DNA of 64,000 nucleotides from Brachybacterium muris (GTDB lineage Bacteria; Actinomycetota; Actinomycetes; Actinomycetales; Dermabacteraceae), in the NCBI RefSeq assembly GCF_016907455.1, contig NZ_JAFBCB010000001.1, positions 1,922,001 through 1,986,000 on the forward strand, read 5' to 3'. Positions 62,913-64,000 of the stretch are shown in pieces. The translations under genes and the position numbers were made by a program. Position 1 is the stretch's first letter, and each line of letters opens with the position of its first letter. Below the pieces are notes generated by a model. The model saw nothing but the letters and a program-made list of their open reading frames with translations, ran no database searches and was not told the origin of the DNA.

Positions 62913-64000
62913 CGACCACCGACCCGCTCGAGGCCGATCCGCTGACCGTCGACGCGCTGTCCGCAGCGGTCCTGGAGCCCGGTTCCGTCGCCCTGGTGGG
63001 CGGTGGTCCGGGCGCCCTGGACCTGATCACCGTGCGGGGCCTGGCACTGCTGCGCCAGGCCGACGTGGTGGTGGTGGACAGGCTCGGCCCGGTGGGCCTG
63101 ACCGAGCTGCTGGGCGACGAGGTGGAGATCATCCCCGTGGGCAAGGCCCCCGGGCAGCACTCCATGCGCCAGGCCGACATCGAGCAGGTGCTCGTGGACC
63201 AGGCCCGGGCAGGCAAGCGCGTGGTGCGCCTGAAGGGCGGGGACCCGTTCCTGCTGGGGCGTGGTGGCGAGGAAGTGATCGCGTGCCGTACCGCCGGTGT
63301 CGACGTGCAGGTGGTGCCCGGGGTGACGTCCTCGATCGCCGGGCCCGCTGCCGGTGACGTGCCGGTGACCCACCGCGGCACGGCGGTGGCCGTGCACGTG
63401 GTCAACGCCCACGGTGACCTGGGGCCTGCGGACCTCGCGGCCCTGCGCGATGCCGGCACCACCACGGTGCTGATGATGGGCGTGGAATGGCTGCCCCGCC
63501 TGGTCTCCCAGGCGATGCTCAACGGCGTCTCCGGGCACACCCCGGTGGCGATCGTGCAGAGCGCCACCCTGCCCGAGCAGAAGGTGGCCCGCGGGACCCT
63601 CGCGACCATAGAGCAGGTGGTAGCCGAGCAGCAGATCCAGCACCCTGCGGTGATCGTCGTCGGTGCCACCGCTGCTGAGGGCTTCCTGGCCGCGCCGGAG
63701 CCCGAGGGAACCGGTCGCGGAGCCGGCCGTGACAACCTCACCGCCCCGCAGGAGGAGCCGGAGGAGCCCTTCGCCGCACGCACCGACTCCCCCGTGCTGA
63801 TCGGCTGCGCCCACGGCACCCGCTTCCGAGGTGGCCGCGACGTGATCCGGGAACTGCTGGTGATGGCCTCCCAGCTGGTGGACGCCCCCGTGCGCGAGTC
63901 CTTCGTGGACATCCAGGCCCCCGCGATCGACGACGCCGTGGCCGCCCACGCCGGGCCGTCGGTCGCCACCCGACCGGACACCCCCGTGACCGCGGTGGTG
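62909..64000 (+). CDS. cobA: Uroporphyrinogen-III C-methyltransferase fused to a CbiX-like domain (runs off the right edge)
   Basis: 364 codons from ATG 62909 to the window end. Residues about 25-270 are a SUMT methyltransferase: LVGGGPGALDLITVRGLALL, VVVDRLGP, VRLKGGDPFLLGRGGEEV and PGVTSSIAGPAAGDVPVTHRG. They methylate uroporphyrinogen III to precorrin-2, the first step to siroheme. After an acidic linker, PVLIGCAHGTRFRGGRDVIR starts a CbiX/SirB-type chelatase domain with the AHGT histidine. The same operon thus supplies the siroheme needed by NirB. It overlaps nirD by four bases. The C-terminal part is outside the window. Confidence 0.92.
   Translation, partial: MTTTDPLEADPLTVDALSAAVLEPGSVALVGGGPGALDLITVRGLALLRQADVVVVDRLGPVGLTELLGDEVEIIPVGKAPGQHSMRQADIEQVLVDQARAGKRVVRLKGGDPFLLGRGGEEVIACRTAGVDVQVVPGVTSSIAGPAAGDVPVTHRGTAVAVHVVNAHGDLGPADLAALRDAGTTTVLMMGVEWLPRLVSQAMLNGVSGHTPVAIVQSATLPEQKVARGTLATIEQVVAEQQIQHPAVIVVGATAAEGFLAAPEPEGTGRGAGRDNLTAPQEEPEEPFAARTDSPVLIGCAHGTRFRGGRDVIRELLVMASQLVDAPVRESFVDIQAPAIDDAVAAHAGPSVATRPDTPVTAVV

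Overview
The window is very GC-rich, densely coded chromosomal DNA from an actinobacterium. The gene content and order (recG-rpmB, thiL, a DUF3515 lipoprotein, ddl, gpsA, plsC, murA, leuDC, an NdgR/LtbR-type IclR regulator, gltX) and a DUF222-HNH gene point to Micrococcales. A Brachybacterium/Dermabacteraceae-like host is my best guess, from general resemblance only.

Layout. 1-1.6 kb: 3' part of recG, then divergent rpmB. 1.6-6.4 kb: accessory genes (APH-fold kinase, a frameshifted LysE exporter, a zinc alcohol dehydrogenase, an HNH protein) in what is usually a compact neighbourhood. 6.5-13.2 kb: thiL, a DUF3515 lipoprotein, and an envelope/phospholipid operon on the minus strand, murA-orf-plsC-gpsA-ddl. 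13.3-16.4 kb: leuCD and its divergent IclR regulator, with operator-like sites between them. 16.4-19.4 kb: a universal stress protein, two tRNA-Glu genes, one tRNA-Gln and gltX. 19.5-22.4 kb: a FAH-family enzyme, a DUF2249 protein, a flavin monooxygenase and a small membrane protein.

22.4-44.1 kb is a rearranged, mobile-element-rich stretch. Three 2581-bp copies of one IS21-family element (istA/istB, direct orientation) lie here. Copy 1 disrupts a taurine/nitrate-type ABC substrate-binding gene with a 5-bp target duplication. Copy 2 is nested inside an IS1380-like transposase. Copy 3 sits in the last codons of a Ski2-like helicase gene and changes only its C-terminal tail. The IS1380 element with nested copy 2 lies within a 6404-bp insertion (30021-36424) that splits a conserved gene at a GACCT direct repeat. 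That insertion also carries a 124-aa zinc-finger-like protein and an AT-richer 443-aa protein of unknown function, but no recognisable recombinase once the IS elements are removed. I regard it as the most novel item here. Between its landmarks are a CoA-disulfide reductase-rhodanese fusion, a frameshifted secreted trypsin-like protease and a DUF2199 protein.

44.2-64 kb returns to ordinary genes: a saccharopine-dehydrogenase-like oxidoreductase, two CNNM/CorC-type CBS membrane proteins, an ACT-domain protein, and a large branched-chain amino acid and serine block on the minus strand (ilvB-ilvN-ilvC, then serA-leuB-ilvE-cimA). ilvBN is preceded by a 12-residue leader peptide ([12 protein letters not shown]) and a rho-independent attenuator. 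Divergent from it runs nirB-nirD-cobA(cbiX), which makes the assimilatory nitrite reductase and its siroheme, and which leaves the window unfinished.

Several genes have a TANNNT-like hexamer 6-7 nt before the start codon, suggesting leaderless transcripts. Frameshifts in the LysE, protease and one lipoprotein gene could be real decay or sequence errors.
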